DNA of 64,000 nucleotides from Mycolicibacterium llatzerense (GTDB taxonomy: Bacteria; Actinomycetota; Actinomycetes; Mycobacteriales; Mycobacteriaceae). The DNA lies in assembly GCF_000878195.1 (NCBI RefSeq), contig NZ_JXST01000011.1, forward strand, positions 62,001 to 126,000, read 5' to 3'. Under the pieces are notes generated by a model. The model worked only from the letters and a program-made list of their open reading frames with translations, did not search any database and was not told the DNA's origin. Made by a program: the position numbers and the translations under genes. Below are positions 34,046 to 42,239 of the stretch, piece after piece; position 1 is the stretch's first letter, and each line of letters begins with the position of its first letter.

Positions 34046-35386
34046 TCAGGCGACCTCGGACACTGGGGTGTCGGGCGATGGTTCCGGGGTGATGTCGACC
34101 GGACGTTCGAGGAGCTTGCCCTGGTGGAACACTGCGCCGGCCCGCACCAACGCCACCAGGTGTGGTGCGTTGACCGCCCGCCACCGCGACTGCGCTGCTT
34201 CGATCAGCTTGTAGGCCATCGCCATGCCCGCCGCCCGTGATCCCGGGCCCTTGGTCACCCTGGTCCGAAGCCGAACCGTCGCGAAGGTCGATTCGATCGG
34301 GTTCGTGGTGCGTAGATGCACCCAGTGCTCGGCGGGATACCGGAAGTACTCGAGCAGCACGTCGGCGTCATCGACGATTTTCTTCACCGCTTTCGGGTAC
34401 TTCGCGCTGTAGTCACGTTCGAACGCTGCGATCGCCAACTGCGCCTTGTCGATGTCCTCGGCCCCGATGATCTCCTTCATCGCCGCCAACGCACCCGGAT
34501 GCGCCGATTTCGGGAGTGCAGCAAGAACGTTGGCTTGTTTGTGGAACCAGCAGCGTTGTTCGCGGGTGGCGGGGAACACCTCCCGCAGTGCCCGCCAGAA
34601 TCCCAAAGCTCCGTCCCCGACCGCGAGCGCCGGCGCGCGCATCCCGCGGCGGCGGCAATCCCGCAGCAGGTCCGCCCAGGACTCGGTGGACTCTCGGTAG
34701 CCGTCGGCCAGGGCGACGAGTTCCTTGCGGCCGTCCGCCCGCACCCCGAGCATCACCAACAGGCAGAGCTTTTCCTGCTCGAGCCGGACTTTCAGGTGGA
34801 TGCCGTCGACCCACAGGTACACGTAGTCGACCTGCGAGAGGTCCCTGGTGCCGAAGGCCTTCGCCTCGTCCTGCCACTGGGCCGTGAGCCGGGTGATCGA
34901 GGATGCGGACAGTCCGGCGCCGGTGCCGAGGAACTGTTCGAGCGCCGGCCCGAAGTCACTGGTTGACAGGCCGTGCAGGTACAGCAGCGGCAGCACCTCC
35001 GATACCTGCTCGGACTTGCGAGCCCAGGCGGGCAGGATCGCCGAGGAGAACCGCTTGCGCTCGCCGGTATCGGGGTCGATCCGCTTGTCGTTCACGCGGG
35101 GCGCCTTCACCGCCACCGCACCCGCCGAGGTCACGACCTCACGTTCGGCGTGGTATCCGTTGCGGACCACCAGTCGGTGGCCGTGTTCGTCGACCTCACC
35201 GGCATACCGGGCTACATAGTCGGCGACCTCGGCCTGCAACGCCGCGGCCAGCATCTGCCGGGCACCGTCGCGGACGATCTGGTCGAGCAACGACCGGCCC
35301 GCACCGGCCGCATTGCGGGTCTCGTTGGAGTCGTCGTTGTTGTCTACTACCGTGAGCACGGGCGTGCCTTCCCGCCAGCGCGCCAA
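34046..35386 (-). CDS. IS256 family transposase
   Basis: 446 residues, DDE transposase of the mutator/IS256 type. Catalytic residues are visible in YLWVDGIHLKVR (first Asp), LAVGDGALGFW (second Asp) and LRTTNPIESTFATVRLR (Glu). CWFHKQANVLAALPK and the N-terminal YVARYAGEVDEHGHRLVVRNGYH fit the family. Length is normal (about 400-450), so the element is probably still active. A shorter start within LTVVDNNDD is possible. Confidence 0.95.
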   Translation of the reverse strand: MARWREGTPVLTVVDNNDDSNETRNAAGAGRSLLDQIVRDGARQMLAAALQAEVADYVARYAGEVDEHGHRLVVRNGYHAEREVVTSAGAVAVKAPRVNDKRIDPDTGERKRFSSAILPAWARKSEQVSEVLPLLYLHGLSTSDFGPALEQFLGTGAGLSASSITRLTAQWQDEAKAFGTRDLSQVDYVYLWVDGIHLKVRLEQEKLCLLVMLGVRADGRKELVALADGYRESTESWADLLRDCRRRGMRAPALAVGDGALGFWRALREVFPATREQRCWFHKQANVLAALPKSAHPGALAAMKEIIGAEDIDKAQLAIAAFERDYSAKYPKAVKKIVDDADVLLEYFRYPAEHWVHLRTTNPIESTFATVRLRTRVTKGPGSRAAGMAMAYKLIEAAQSRWRAVNAPHLVALVRAGAVFHQGKLLERPVDITPEPSPDTPVSEVA

Positions 35387-35450
35387 CGCTGGTCTTGATC
35401 AGAATTCGGATTCCTTGCAGATCATCTTCCGGGAAGGCACGCCCGCCCGG

Positions 35451-35475
35451 GATCCACAGGTTCTGATCATTGCTC
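35451..35475 (-). repeat. IS right inverted repeat
   Basis: Read on the minus strand it begins GAGCAATGATCAGAACC. It is followed on the plus strand by the second copy of the target duplication TTCGCGCGG at 35476-35484. Confidence 0.85.
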
Positions 35476-36175
35476 TTCGCGCGGGCCAGCATGCGCGAGC
35501 TCGCTCAGCATTGCGCGATATCACTCGGCGTTCTGCACTACTACTTCGACGACAAAGACGACCTGGTCATGTGCTGCGTGCAGCAATATAAGGATCACTT
35601 CATCGACCGGTACAGCTCCATCGTCATCGACGGCGGTTCCGGCCCGGAGCTCAAGACCCGGATCAGTACCGCGCTGAGCAACTCACTGCGCGAGTCGGCC
35701 GTGATGCACCGACTCTGGTACGACCTGCGCACCCAAGCGCTCTTCGACGATCGCTTCGCCTTGAGCATCAACGAGATCGACGACAGCCTCGCCGCGCTCA
35801 CCTGGAAGGCGGTCACCGCCTACGCGCGGCTGACCGGTAGTTCTGTCATCGTGACGCCTGCCATCGTCTATGCGACGGCCGATGGCCTCTTCCACCGCGC
35901 ACTGCGCGACCTGATCACCGGAGACGCCGACGCCCCGCAGCGACTCGCGCACGAAATCGATTCGGCGCTCGACGATTTCGTCGGTCCCGCGCGTTAGGCA
36001 CCGAACGCCGAGCGGCCAGTTGGCGCACGCTTTTTCAGCAGCTGCGTGTGATATCTGGCCAGTCGCGGGCGGCGGCATCCGTCCCTGATCGAATGCCGAG
36101 CCATACCGTAGGCGGAGACAAAGATCAGTCCGCGGCGCGATGCCTACGGCCGCGGGTGTTCGTAGCGTCGATGAC

Positions 36176-36361
36176 ATGACACAGGCACACGTCCCAGCTC
36201 TCGGACATCAGCTGCGGGGCTGGATCGCACGAATCATTGCTGAAGCCTCGTGGTCCCGGACCCGGGCCCCACGAAGACCACGACAACATGAGTACTACCC
36301 GCCCTCACTGGTCGGGTTGCTCGGTGACGCCGCGATGGAGCGCGAAATGTACCGGCTCTGA
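36176..36361 (+). CDS. Doubtful small ORF
   Basis: Possible 61-residue protein (MTQAHVPALGHQLRGWIARIIAEASWSR... to REMYRL) in the 387-bp gap between the TetR remnant and the AraC gene. No ribosome site is visible and the second half is Arg/Pro-rich, as expected from a chance frame in GC-rich DNA. Apart from this I see nothing recognisable in 35998-36384. Confidence 0.25.
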   Translation: MTQAHVPALGHQLRGWIARIIAEASWSRTRAPRRPRQHEYYPPSLVGLLGDAAMEREMYRL

Positions 36362-36384
36362 AGCTTTTTCGATGAAGTGCGGCG

Positions 36385-37296
36385 CTAGCCGCGATCGCGG
36401 TTTGCCCGCCGAGCGAACTCGGCCGGCGAACACCCCACCACCCGCGTGAAAGCCGCACTGAAGGCGCTCGCCGAGCCGTAACCGACCTGTCCTGCCACGG
36501 CAGACAGCGATGGCTTCCCGCCCAACATCAGTTCTTTGGCCCGCACGACCCGCCACTCCGTGAGGTACTGCATGGGCGGCATCCCGACCGTGCGGGAGAA
36601 CCGCTCGGCGAAGACGGCCCGGGACATCCCCGCGGTGCGCGCGAGTTTCTCGACCGTCCATTGCTCGGCCAGGTCAGCGTGTATCGCGCGCAGGACGCGG
36701 GCCAGCGCTGGATCTGCCAGTCCCCCAAGCAAGCCCCGCTCCACGGCACCGTGTTCGGTCTCGAATCGCCATGCCTCGATGAGCAGCACCTCCACCAGGC
36801 GCTCCAGGATGAGGTCCCGGCACCGGTTTCGCTCGCCGGCCTCTTCGGCGATCAGTTCCACCATGCGACCGAGCCTGGCGGCGCCTGGATCGTCCCGGCG
36901 AATCAGGATCGCGGCCGGCAGCAGCTGCACGATCAGTGCGGTGTTCGCGCGGTCGAATTGGAAGTATCCGCCGAGCATTCGCATCGTCGCCGCACCATCG
37001 CCGTAGGCCGCATCATCGTCGGCGCCGAGTGGCGTGTCCGTCGGCGCCAGGTCCGGATCGCTGGCCAGTACAAAACTCGGCGTCTCCGGCAGGAGCAGAA
37101 AGTCACCCGCACGCAGCTCGACGGCGTCGCCGCCCTCCGGGATGAACCAACACGTCCCGTCGAGGATCAGAGAGAAGGACGGATCGGCGTATCGAGGCTT
37201 GCGGATGCTCCATTGCCCGCCACCCGCCACGATCTTCGATCGAACCGCGCGTGGCTGCAACACGGCGATGGTGAAATCAAGCGGGTCCGTTGCCAT
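36385..37296 (-). CDS. AraC family transcriptional regulator with cupin N-domain
   Basis: 303 residues from the ATG at 37296 (MATDPLDFTIAVLQPRAVRSK). The N-terminal cupin-like sensor (about 10-140) shows SFSLILDGTCWFIPEGGDAVELRAGDFLLLPE. The C-terminal double helix-turn-helix is IHADLAEQWTVEKLARTAGMSRAVFAERFSRTVGMPPMQYLTEWRV ... AGQVGYGSASAFSAAFTRVVGCSPAEFARR. It lies 22 nt downstream of an SDR gene on the same strand, so it is probably co-transcribed and may regulate that unit or the divergent ssu operon. Confidence 0.9.
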   Translation of the reverse strand: MATDPLDFTIAVLQPRAVRSKIVAGGGQWSIRKPRYADPSFSLILDGTCWFIPEGGDAVELRAGDFLLLPETPSFVLASDPDLAPTDTPLGADDDAAYGDGAATMRMLGGYFQFDRANTALIVQLLPAAILIRRDDPGAARLGRMVELIAEEAGERNRCRDLILERLVEVLLIEAWRFETEHGAVERGLLGGLADPALARVLRAIHADLAEQWTVEKLARTAGMSRAVFAERFSRTVGMPPMQYLTEWRVVRAKELMLGGKPSLSAVAGQVGYGSASAFSAAFTRVVGCSPAEFARRANRDRG

Positions 37297-37318
37297 TTCG
37301 ACACGGTACTCGCGAGAC

Positions 37319-38068
37319 TCAATGGGCCTGCGCAGCGACCAGGGCCAGCGCATCCGGGCCCGCCGCGAACCGGAGTTGGCCCGACGTATCGGTCGCGGCC
37401 GCGTAGACGACCTCGGCGACGTCGGACGCCGTCGTGAACACGTCGATATCCCCGAACGCGGACATGACCGGTGCCGCGAAATCCTCGTACTCCGGCGGCA
37501 GCAAGCCGTCCATCCGGGAAGCGCCGTTAGCCGTGAAATTGGTGCCAGGCCCGTAGCCCGGTTCGACGAGTTTGGCTGCCACACCGAAGAATTCGAGCTC
37601 CAGCGCCAGCGAGCCGGTGAAGCCCTCGATGGCCGCCTTGCTCGCGGTGTACACCGCGGCGAGCGGCATCGGCGCCAACGTCGTACTGGAGGTCACATTC
37701 ACGATGACACCAGATCGCCGCTCGCGGAACTGCGGAACAACCGCCTGCGTCATCGCAATGACACCAAAGGTGTTGGTTTCGAACACCTCCCGAGTCGTCG
37801 CCATCGGCGTGGCCTCGAACGCGCCTACCACCCCGACGCCCGCGTTGTTCACCAGCACATCGATCGGGCCGGCCGCCGTGATCGCATCGGCGATGCTCTG
37901 CGAGTCCGTCACGTCGAGGGCCAGCACCCGGATGCGGTCCGAGTCCGGCAGCAGTTCGGGCCGTGGGGTTCTCATGGTCGCGACGACGTTCCAGCCCTGC
38001 GCGTGGAAGTGACGCGCGATCTCCAGCCCGTAGCCCGACGAACAACCCGTGATCAGCACTGTCTTCAT
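37319..38068 (-). CDS. Short-chain dehydrogenase/reductase
   Basis: 249 residues. TGCSSGYGLEIA (NADP-binding), LDVTDSQS, VLVNNAGVG, NVTSSTTLAP and YTASK are the classical SDR motifs. The TGCSSGxG form with an aromatic residue (Tyr) and the short end resemble ketoreductase/oxidoreductase SDRs of broad specificity. It precedes the AraC gene by 22 nt. The substrate is unknown. Confidence 0.88.
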   Translation of the reverse strand: MKTVLITGCSSGYGLEIARHFHAQGWNVVATMRTPRPELLPDSDRIRVLALDVTDSQSIADAITAAGPIDVLVNNAGVGVVGAFEATPMATTREVFETNTFGVIAMTQAVVPQFRERRSGVIVNVTSSTTLAPMPLAAVYTASKAAIEGFTGSLALELEFFGVAAKLVEPGYGPGTNFTANGASRMDGLLPPEYEDFAAPVMSAFGDIDVFTTASDVAEVVYAAATDTSGQLRFAAGPDALALVAAQAH

Positions 38069-38484
38069 AGGTCAAACATAAACACGCCAACCGCGACGAT
38101 CAATGCGCTTTCGTCCGAGATTCATGCGTGATCGTCTTGGCTGTCGATCCGGCCGGCCTGGTCAACTGACCAGAGGTGAAGGACCTCGACACGCAGTGAC
38201 CGTAAGGCGTCAGGTCTAGACCTTCGCTTTCGGGCACTACGCCGAATGTGCAGCTTTTGGACGTGGATTCGTGAAACATCGACCGATACCTACACATTCG
38301 GCAGAGCATCGGCTGGCAGGCACACCAACCCATCGCATCACTCACGCCAACACCGCGACAATCTCCTCCGCGACGTTCCCGTGGAATCAGGGCGACCCAA
38401 AATCTTCACGTCCCGCGGCCGGCCTCCTACGTTCGGTGTCACGGCGTACCCGCCTGACCAACTGCCGTCGACGTAAGGAGCGTG
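38069..38484. promoter_or_regulatory. 416-bp palindrome-rich region upstream of the ssu operon
   Basis: No gene is convincing. Features: CTGGTCA-AC-TGACCAG at 38158-38173; a small hairpin GAGGT/ACCTC at 38173-38187; a perfect 12-bp palindrome AGGTCTAGACCT at 38212-38223; and a 10-bp inverted repeat GCCGAATGTG (38241-38250) / CACATTCGGC (38293-38302). The region must hold promoters for the divergent SDR-AraC and ssu units. It could carry operators for a sulfur regulator or a structured leader; I do not recognise a known riboswitch. Confidence 0.5.
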
Positions 38485-39330
38485 ATGACCACCCGCGAGG
38501 CCCCGGTGGCCGCTGTAGCGCAGGTGGCCCCCGGTACCGAACCTGCTGCGGTGCAGGCGATTTCCTGGCGGGGCCGCGTCCATGCACGGCGCTGGGAAAT
38601 CCTCCGCTGGCTGTCGCCGCTGGCGATCCTCATCCTGTGGCAGGCCGGCAGCGCCTGGGGCCTCATCGATCCCGCGATCCTGCCGGCGCCGCAGACCATC
38701 GCCGAGGCCGGCATCGAGCTGATCGGAAACGGCCAGCTCGCCGAAGCACTGCGCATTTCCGGCATCCGCGCGGCCGAAGGCCTGTTCCTCGGTGGAGTCA
38801 TCGGCGCCGCCCTCGGCGCTCTCGTGGGCTTCTCGAGGTGGGCCGATGCCACGGTCGATCCGACGATGCAGATGATCCGCGCGCTGCCCCACCTCGGCTT
38901 GATCCCACTGTTCATCCTCTGGTTCGGCATCGGCGAACTACCGAAGGTGCTGATGGTCGCGTTGGGCGCGGCATTCCCGCTCTATCTCAATACGTCCTCG
39001 GCGATTCGCCAGGTCGACCCGAAGCTGTTCGAAACCGCTGCAGTACTCGGCTTTTCACCGCTACAGCGGTTACGGACCGTCGTCATCCCGAGCGCCGCTC
39101 CCCAGGTCCTGGTCGGATTGCGGCAGTCATTGGCCATCGCGTGGCTCACGCTCATCGTCGCCGAACAGATCAACGCCGACTCCGGTGTCGGCTACCTCAT
39201 CAACAACGCGCGCGACTTCCTGCGCATCGACGTGATCATCTTCGGGCTCGTCGTATACGCGCTGCTCGGCATCATCACCGACGCACTGGTGCGAATCCTG
39301 GAGCGCCGCGCCTTGCGCTATCGAGTCTGA
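38485..39330 (+). CDS. ssuC: Alkanesulfonate ABC transporter permease SsuC
   Basis: 281 residues from the ATG at 38485 with AAGGAG 4 nt upstream. It has about six membrane helices and the BPD permease EAA-type loop ETAAVLGFSPLQRLRTVVIPSAAPQVLVGLRQSLAIAWLTLIVAE. The N-terminal 30 residues are extra and hydrophilic. First of four genes ssuC-ssuB-ssuA-ssuD with gaps of 10-12 nt, an operon for import and desulfonation of sulfonates as a sulfur source. Confidence 0.9.
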   Translation: MTTREAPVAAVAQVAPGTEPAAVQAISWRGRVHARRWEILRWLSPLAILILWQAGSAWGLIDPAILPAPQTIAEAGIELIGNGQLAEALRISGIRAAEGLFLGGVIGAALGALVGFSRWADATVDPTMQMIRALPHLGLIPLFILWFGIGELPKVLMVALGAAFPLYLNTSSAIRQVDPKLFETAAVLGFSPLQRLRTVVIPSAAPQVLVGLRQSLAIAWLTLIVAEQINADSGVGYLINNARDFLRIDVIIFGLVVYALLGIITDALVRILERRALRYRV

Positions 39331-39340
39331 AAGGCACACC

Positions 39341-40093
39341 ATGACAGCACTTTACGAAGTACCCGTGGAGACGCCTGCAGTGTCCGAGCCGCCCGCGGCG
39401 GTATTGCGCTCGGTATCCAAGTGGTACGGCGGCAATCGGGTGCTCGATGACGTCGATCTCCAGGTGAAACGCGGTGAGATCGTCGCGCTGGTCGGGCGCA
39501 GCGGTTCGGGCAAATCGACGATACTGCGCGTTCTTTCCGGCCTGGCCGGTGATTTTCAGGGCCAGCGCGAGGTGCAGGGCGCGCCGGCCGTCGCCTTCCA
39601 GGAGCCGCGGCTGTTCCCGTGGCGGTCCGTTCGTGACAACGTGCGCTACGGCCTGACGCGGGCCAAATTGTCTCGCGGCGAATCACTTTCACGAGCCGAC
39701 CAGGCCCTGACCGAGGTGGGCCTGGCCGACAAGGCGGAGTCGTGGCCGCTGACCCTGTCGGGTGGGCAGGCGCAACGGGTGTCACTGGCCCGCGCGCTGG
39801 TGGCGGAGCCACAACTGCTGCTGCTCGACGAGCCGTTCGGCGCACTCGACGCGCTGACCCGGCTCTCCATGCACCGCCTCCTGCTGAACCTCTGGCGCCA
39901 GCACAACTTCGGGGTACTGCTGGTCACGCACGACGTGGACGAGGCGATCGCGCTGGCCGACACCATCGTCGTTCTCGAGTACGGGCGAGTGGCCCACACC
40001 CTGCACATCGACAACCCCCGCCGGCCCCCTGGCGTACGGGACCAACGCACCGACGAACACCGCGCCGAGCTGCTGACGCAACTCGGTGTCTGA
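39341..40093 (+). CDS. ssuB: Alkanesulfonate ABC transporter ATP-binding protein SsuB
   Basis: 250 residues. Walker A GRSGSGKST, Q-loop FQEPRLFPW, signature LSGGQAQRVSLARAL, Walker B LLLLDEPFGALD and the H-loop THDVDEA are all present. The EPRLFPW Q-loop is typical of nitrate/sulfonate/taurine importers. The context identifies it as SsuB. Confidence 0.92.
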   Translation: MTALYEVPVETPAVSEPPAAVLRSVSKWYGGNRVLDDVDLQVKRGEIVALVGRSGSGKSTILRVLSGLAGDFQGQREVQGAPAVAFQEPRLFPWRSVRDNVRYGLTRAKLSRGESLSRADQALTEVGLADKAESWPLTLSGGQAQRVSLARALVAEPQLLLLDEPFGALDALTRLSMHRLLLNLWRQHNFGVLLVTHDVDEAIALADTIVVLEYGRVAHTLHIDNPRRPPGVRDQRTDEHRAELLTQLGV

Positions 40094-40105
40094 CAGGAGA
40101 AGACT

Positions 40106-41131
40106 GTGACGCATTCACGAATATCGCGGCTGCTATCAGTTCTGGCCGCCGGCGCACTGCTCACTGCCTGCGTTTCCAGTCGCGACGCCAAAGACGAATT
40201 GGCGGTGCCCCAAACGGTTCCGGTATCGGACCTGTCCGGATTGACGCTGCAGGTGGGCGATCAGAAGGGCGGCACCGAAGCGCTGCTGCGTGCTGCCGGA
40301 GAGCTCGACAATGTGCCCTACAAGGTCCAGTTCTCGACGTTCACCTCCGGGCCGCCGCAGGTTGAGGCAGCCACCGCAGGCAAGATCGACTTCGCCGTCA
40401 CCGGGAACACGCCACCGGTCTTCGGAGCCGCCGCCGGCGCCAAAATTCGTGTCATAGCCGCATATTCGAACGATGCGGGCGGCGACCAGATCCTCATCCC
40501 CGCCGACTCGCCCGTCCACTCGGTGGCCGAACTCCGCGGAAAGAAGGTCGTTGTCGGGAAGGGCAGTTCGGCGCACGGCCATCTGCTGCTCCAACTGCAG
40601 AAGGCCGGCCTGACGGTCAAGGACATTCAGCTGGTGTTCCTGCAGCCGGCCGACGCCTTCACCGCACTGAGCCAAGGACAGGCCGACGCGTGGGCCATCT
40701 GGGATCCGTACACGGCGCTGGCCCAGAACCAGCTCAAGGTGCGCACCCTGGTCACCGCCCAAGGCGTCACCAATGGCTACGGATTCGGGATCGCTTCGGT
40801 GGCCGCCCTGCAGGACGCCAAGCGCAACAGCGCGTTGGCCGATCTGGTCCAGCGAGTGGCCCGGGCTTCGCGCTGGGCCAAGGACCATCCTGACCAGTGG
40901 TACCAAAAGTACGCTGCCGCAATCGGAATCGATCCGCAGGTGGCCCGCGTCGCGCAGTCACGCAGCCTGCGCCTGGCCATCCCCATCAACGACGCGGTGA
41001 TCGCGTCCGAGCAGCAGCTGGCCGACGTGTTCGAACAGTCCGGACAGATCGAGCACAAGCCCACCTTTTCGCACTTCGTCGACAACCGTTTCGGCGACCA
41101 GTTGTCGCAGTTCTGGAACACCGAGAAATAG
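40106..41131 (+). CDS. ssuA: Sulfonate-binding lipoprotein SsuA
   Basis: 341 residues from a GTG at 40106 with AGGAGA upstream. A lipoprotein signal (RISRLLSVLAAGALLTAC, lipid Cys at about 22) is followed by an NMT1/SsuA periplasmic-binding domain (LQVGDQKGGTEALLRAAGEL, PVHSVAELRGKKVVVGKGSSAHGHLL, GQADAWAIWDPYTALAQ). It delivers sulfonates to SsuBC. The position in the operon agrees. Confidence 0.92.
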   Translation: MTHSRISRLLSVLAAGALLTACVSSRDAKDELAVPQTVPVSDLSGLTLQVGDQKGGTEALLRAAGELDNVPYKVQFSTFTSGPPQVEAATAGKIDFAVTGNTPPVFGAAAGAKIRVIAAYSNDAGGDQILIPADSPVHSVAELRGKKVVVGKGSSAHGHLLLQLQKAGLTVKDIQLVFLQPADAFTALSQGQADAWAIWDPYTALAQNQLKVRTLVTAQGVTNGYGFGIASVAALQDAKRNSALADLVQRVARASRWAKDHPDQWYQKYAAAIGIDPQVARVAQSRSLRLAIPINDAVIASEQQLADVFEQSGQIEHKPTFSHFVDNRFGDQLSQFWNTEK

Positions 41132-41141
41132 GAGAGTCACC

Positions 41142-42239
41142 TTGTCTGCCAAGTTCTTCTGGTTCCTGCCCACCAACGGTGACAGCCGCTCGATCGTCGG
41201 CGCGTCGCACGCGTCGTCGCACCACACCGTCCCTGCCGGATACCGAAAGCCCAGCCTGCGCTATCTGGGCGAGGTGGCCCGGGCCGCCGACCGGCTCGGC
41301 TTCGAAGGGGTGCTGACCCCCACCGGGACCTGGTGTGAGGACGCTTGGTTGACGTCCGCTGCACTGCTCGAACAGACCGACCGACTCAAGTTCCTGGTCG
41401 CCTTCCGGCCCGGACTGGTGCCGCCCACCCTGGCCGCTCAACAGGCCGCGACCTTCCAGCGATTCTCGGAAGGCCGGCTGCTGCTCAACATCGTCAGCGG
41501 CGGCGACGACGTCGAGCAGCGCCGATTCGGCGACTGGCTCAGCCACGACCAGCGCTACGAGCGCACCGGAGAATTCCTCGAAATCGTGCGCGACGTCTGG
41601 CGCGGCCAGCCCGTCGACTACCGCGGCCGGCACTACTCCGTCACCGACGCCCGGGTCTCCGAACCGCCGAACCCGTTGCCGCAGCTCTACTTCGGCGGCT
41701 CGTCGCCGGCGGCGCTGCCCATCGCCGCCGAGCACGTCGACGTCTACCTGACCTGGGGCGAACCACCGGCCGCGGCGGCCGCCAAGATCGCGCAGGTACG
41801 CGAACTGGCCAAGGCCCGCGGACGCAACCTGCGGTTCGGGATCCGGCTGCACACCATCACCCGCGACACCTCCGAGGCCGCATGGGCCGTGGCCAATTCC
41901 CTACTCGCGGAGTTGACGCCCGAACAGATCGCCAAAGCCACTGCCCTGCATGCCAATTCCGAATCAGAAGGACAGCGACGAATGACGGCGCTGCACGGTG
42001 GACGGCTCGACCACCTCGAGGTCTACCCCAACCTCTGGGCGGGCGTCGGCTTGGTGCGCGGCGGCGCCGGCACCGCACTCGTCGGCAGCCACGAGGAGGT
42101 GGCCTCGCTGATCTCCGAGTACCACGACCTCGGATTCGACGAGTTCATCCTCTCCGGCTACCCGCACCTCGAAGAGGCCTACTGGTTCGCCGAAGGTGTG
42201 CTGCCGCTGCTGCGCAAGCGCGGCGCCCTGGCTGCCTAG
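41142..42239 (+). CDS. ssuD: FMNH2-dependent alkanesulfonate monooxygenase SsuD
   Basis: 365 residues from a TTG at 41142 with GGAGAG 5 nt upstream. Luciferase-like monooxygenase of the SsuD group: FFWFLPTNGDSR, GFEGVLTPTGTWCEDAW, FRPGLVPPTLAAQQAATF, LLLNIVSGGDD, RTGEFLEIVRDVWRG. It releases sulfite from alkanesulfonates with FMNH2 and O2. The FMN reductase SsuE is not in the operon. The stop shares CTAG (42236-42239) with the convergent SCO6745-type gene. Confidence 0.94.
   Translation: MSAKFFWFLPTNGDSRSIVGASHASSHHTVPAGYRKPSLRYLGEVARAADRLGFEGVLTPTGTWCEDAWLTSAALLEQTDRLKFLVAFRPGLVPPTLAAQQAATFQRFSEGRLLLNIVSGGDDVEQRRFGDWLSHDQRYERTGEFLEIVRDVWRGQPVDYRGRHYSVTDARVSEPPNPLPQLYFGGSSPAALPIAAEHVDVYLTWGEPPAAAAAKIAQVRELAKARGRNLRFGIRLHTITRDTSEAAWAVANSLLAELTPEQIAKATALHANSESEGQRRMTALHGGRLDHLEVYPNLWAGVGLVRGGAGTALVGSHEEVASLISEYHDLGFDEFILSGYPHLEEAYWFAEGVLPLLRKRGALAA

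Larger units (their letters stand above)
34013..35475 (-). mobile_element. IS256-family insertion sequence, 1463 bp
   Basis: Ends are imperfect 25-bp inverted repeats (34013-34037 and 35451-35475) sharing the inner CCTGTGGATC. The target duplication TTCGCGCGG is present on both sides (34004-34012 and 35476-35484), 9 bp and identical. One transposase gene fills the element and is intact. The clean duplication implies a fairly recent single insertion. Confidence 0.93.
33887..35997 (+). pseudogene. TetR family regulator gene split by an IS256-family element
   Basis: The 5' part starts at a GTG at 33887 (VDTPSSRVAGRLTGPRGQKF), preceded by GGAG, and runs to 34012 (...ALATQATSGLAELGFAR). The 3' part continues at 35485 (ASMRELAQHCAISLGVLHYYFDDKDDLV) to 35997. 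Removing the element and one copy of the 9-bp duplication joins the parts in frame to a 212-residue TetR protein with an intact helix-turn-helix. A truncated protein could start at a TTG at 35470 formed by the element's end or at the ATG at 35491, but it would lack helix 1 and DNA binding is doubtful. The intact gene was divergent from the dioxygenase-P450 operon and was probably its regulator. Confidence 0.9.

Noticed and set aside
34024..35463. IS ends placed only at the shared CCTGTGGATC
   Set aside because: No target duplication flanks that boundary; extending to GAG at both ends gives 25-bp inverted repeats and a perfect 9-bp duplication that restores the TetR frame.
35470..35997. Intact TetR gene starting at a TTG at 35470
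   Set aside because: The first residues come from the IS end; helix 1 of the DNA-binding domain lies on the other side of the element, and the halves rejoin exactly at the target duplication.
36176..36361. Small protein gene in the gap before the AraC gene
   Set aside because: No ribosome site or family resemblance; kept only as a low-confidence entry.
38069..38484. Known riboswitch (SAM-type) upstream of the ssu operon
   Set aside because: I could not match the conserved cores of known sulfur riboswitches; only palindromes and inverted repeats are visible, so it is reported as an unexplained leader.
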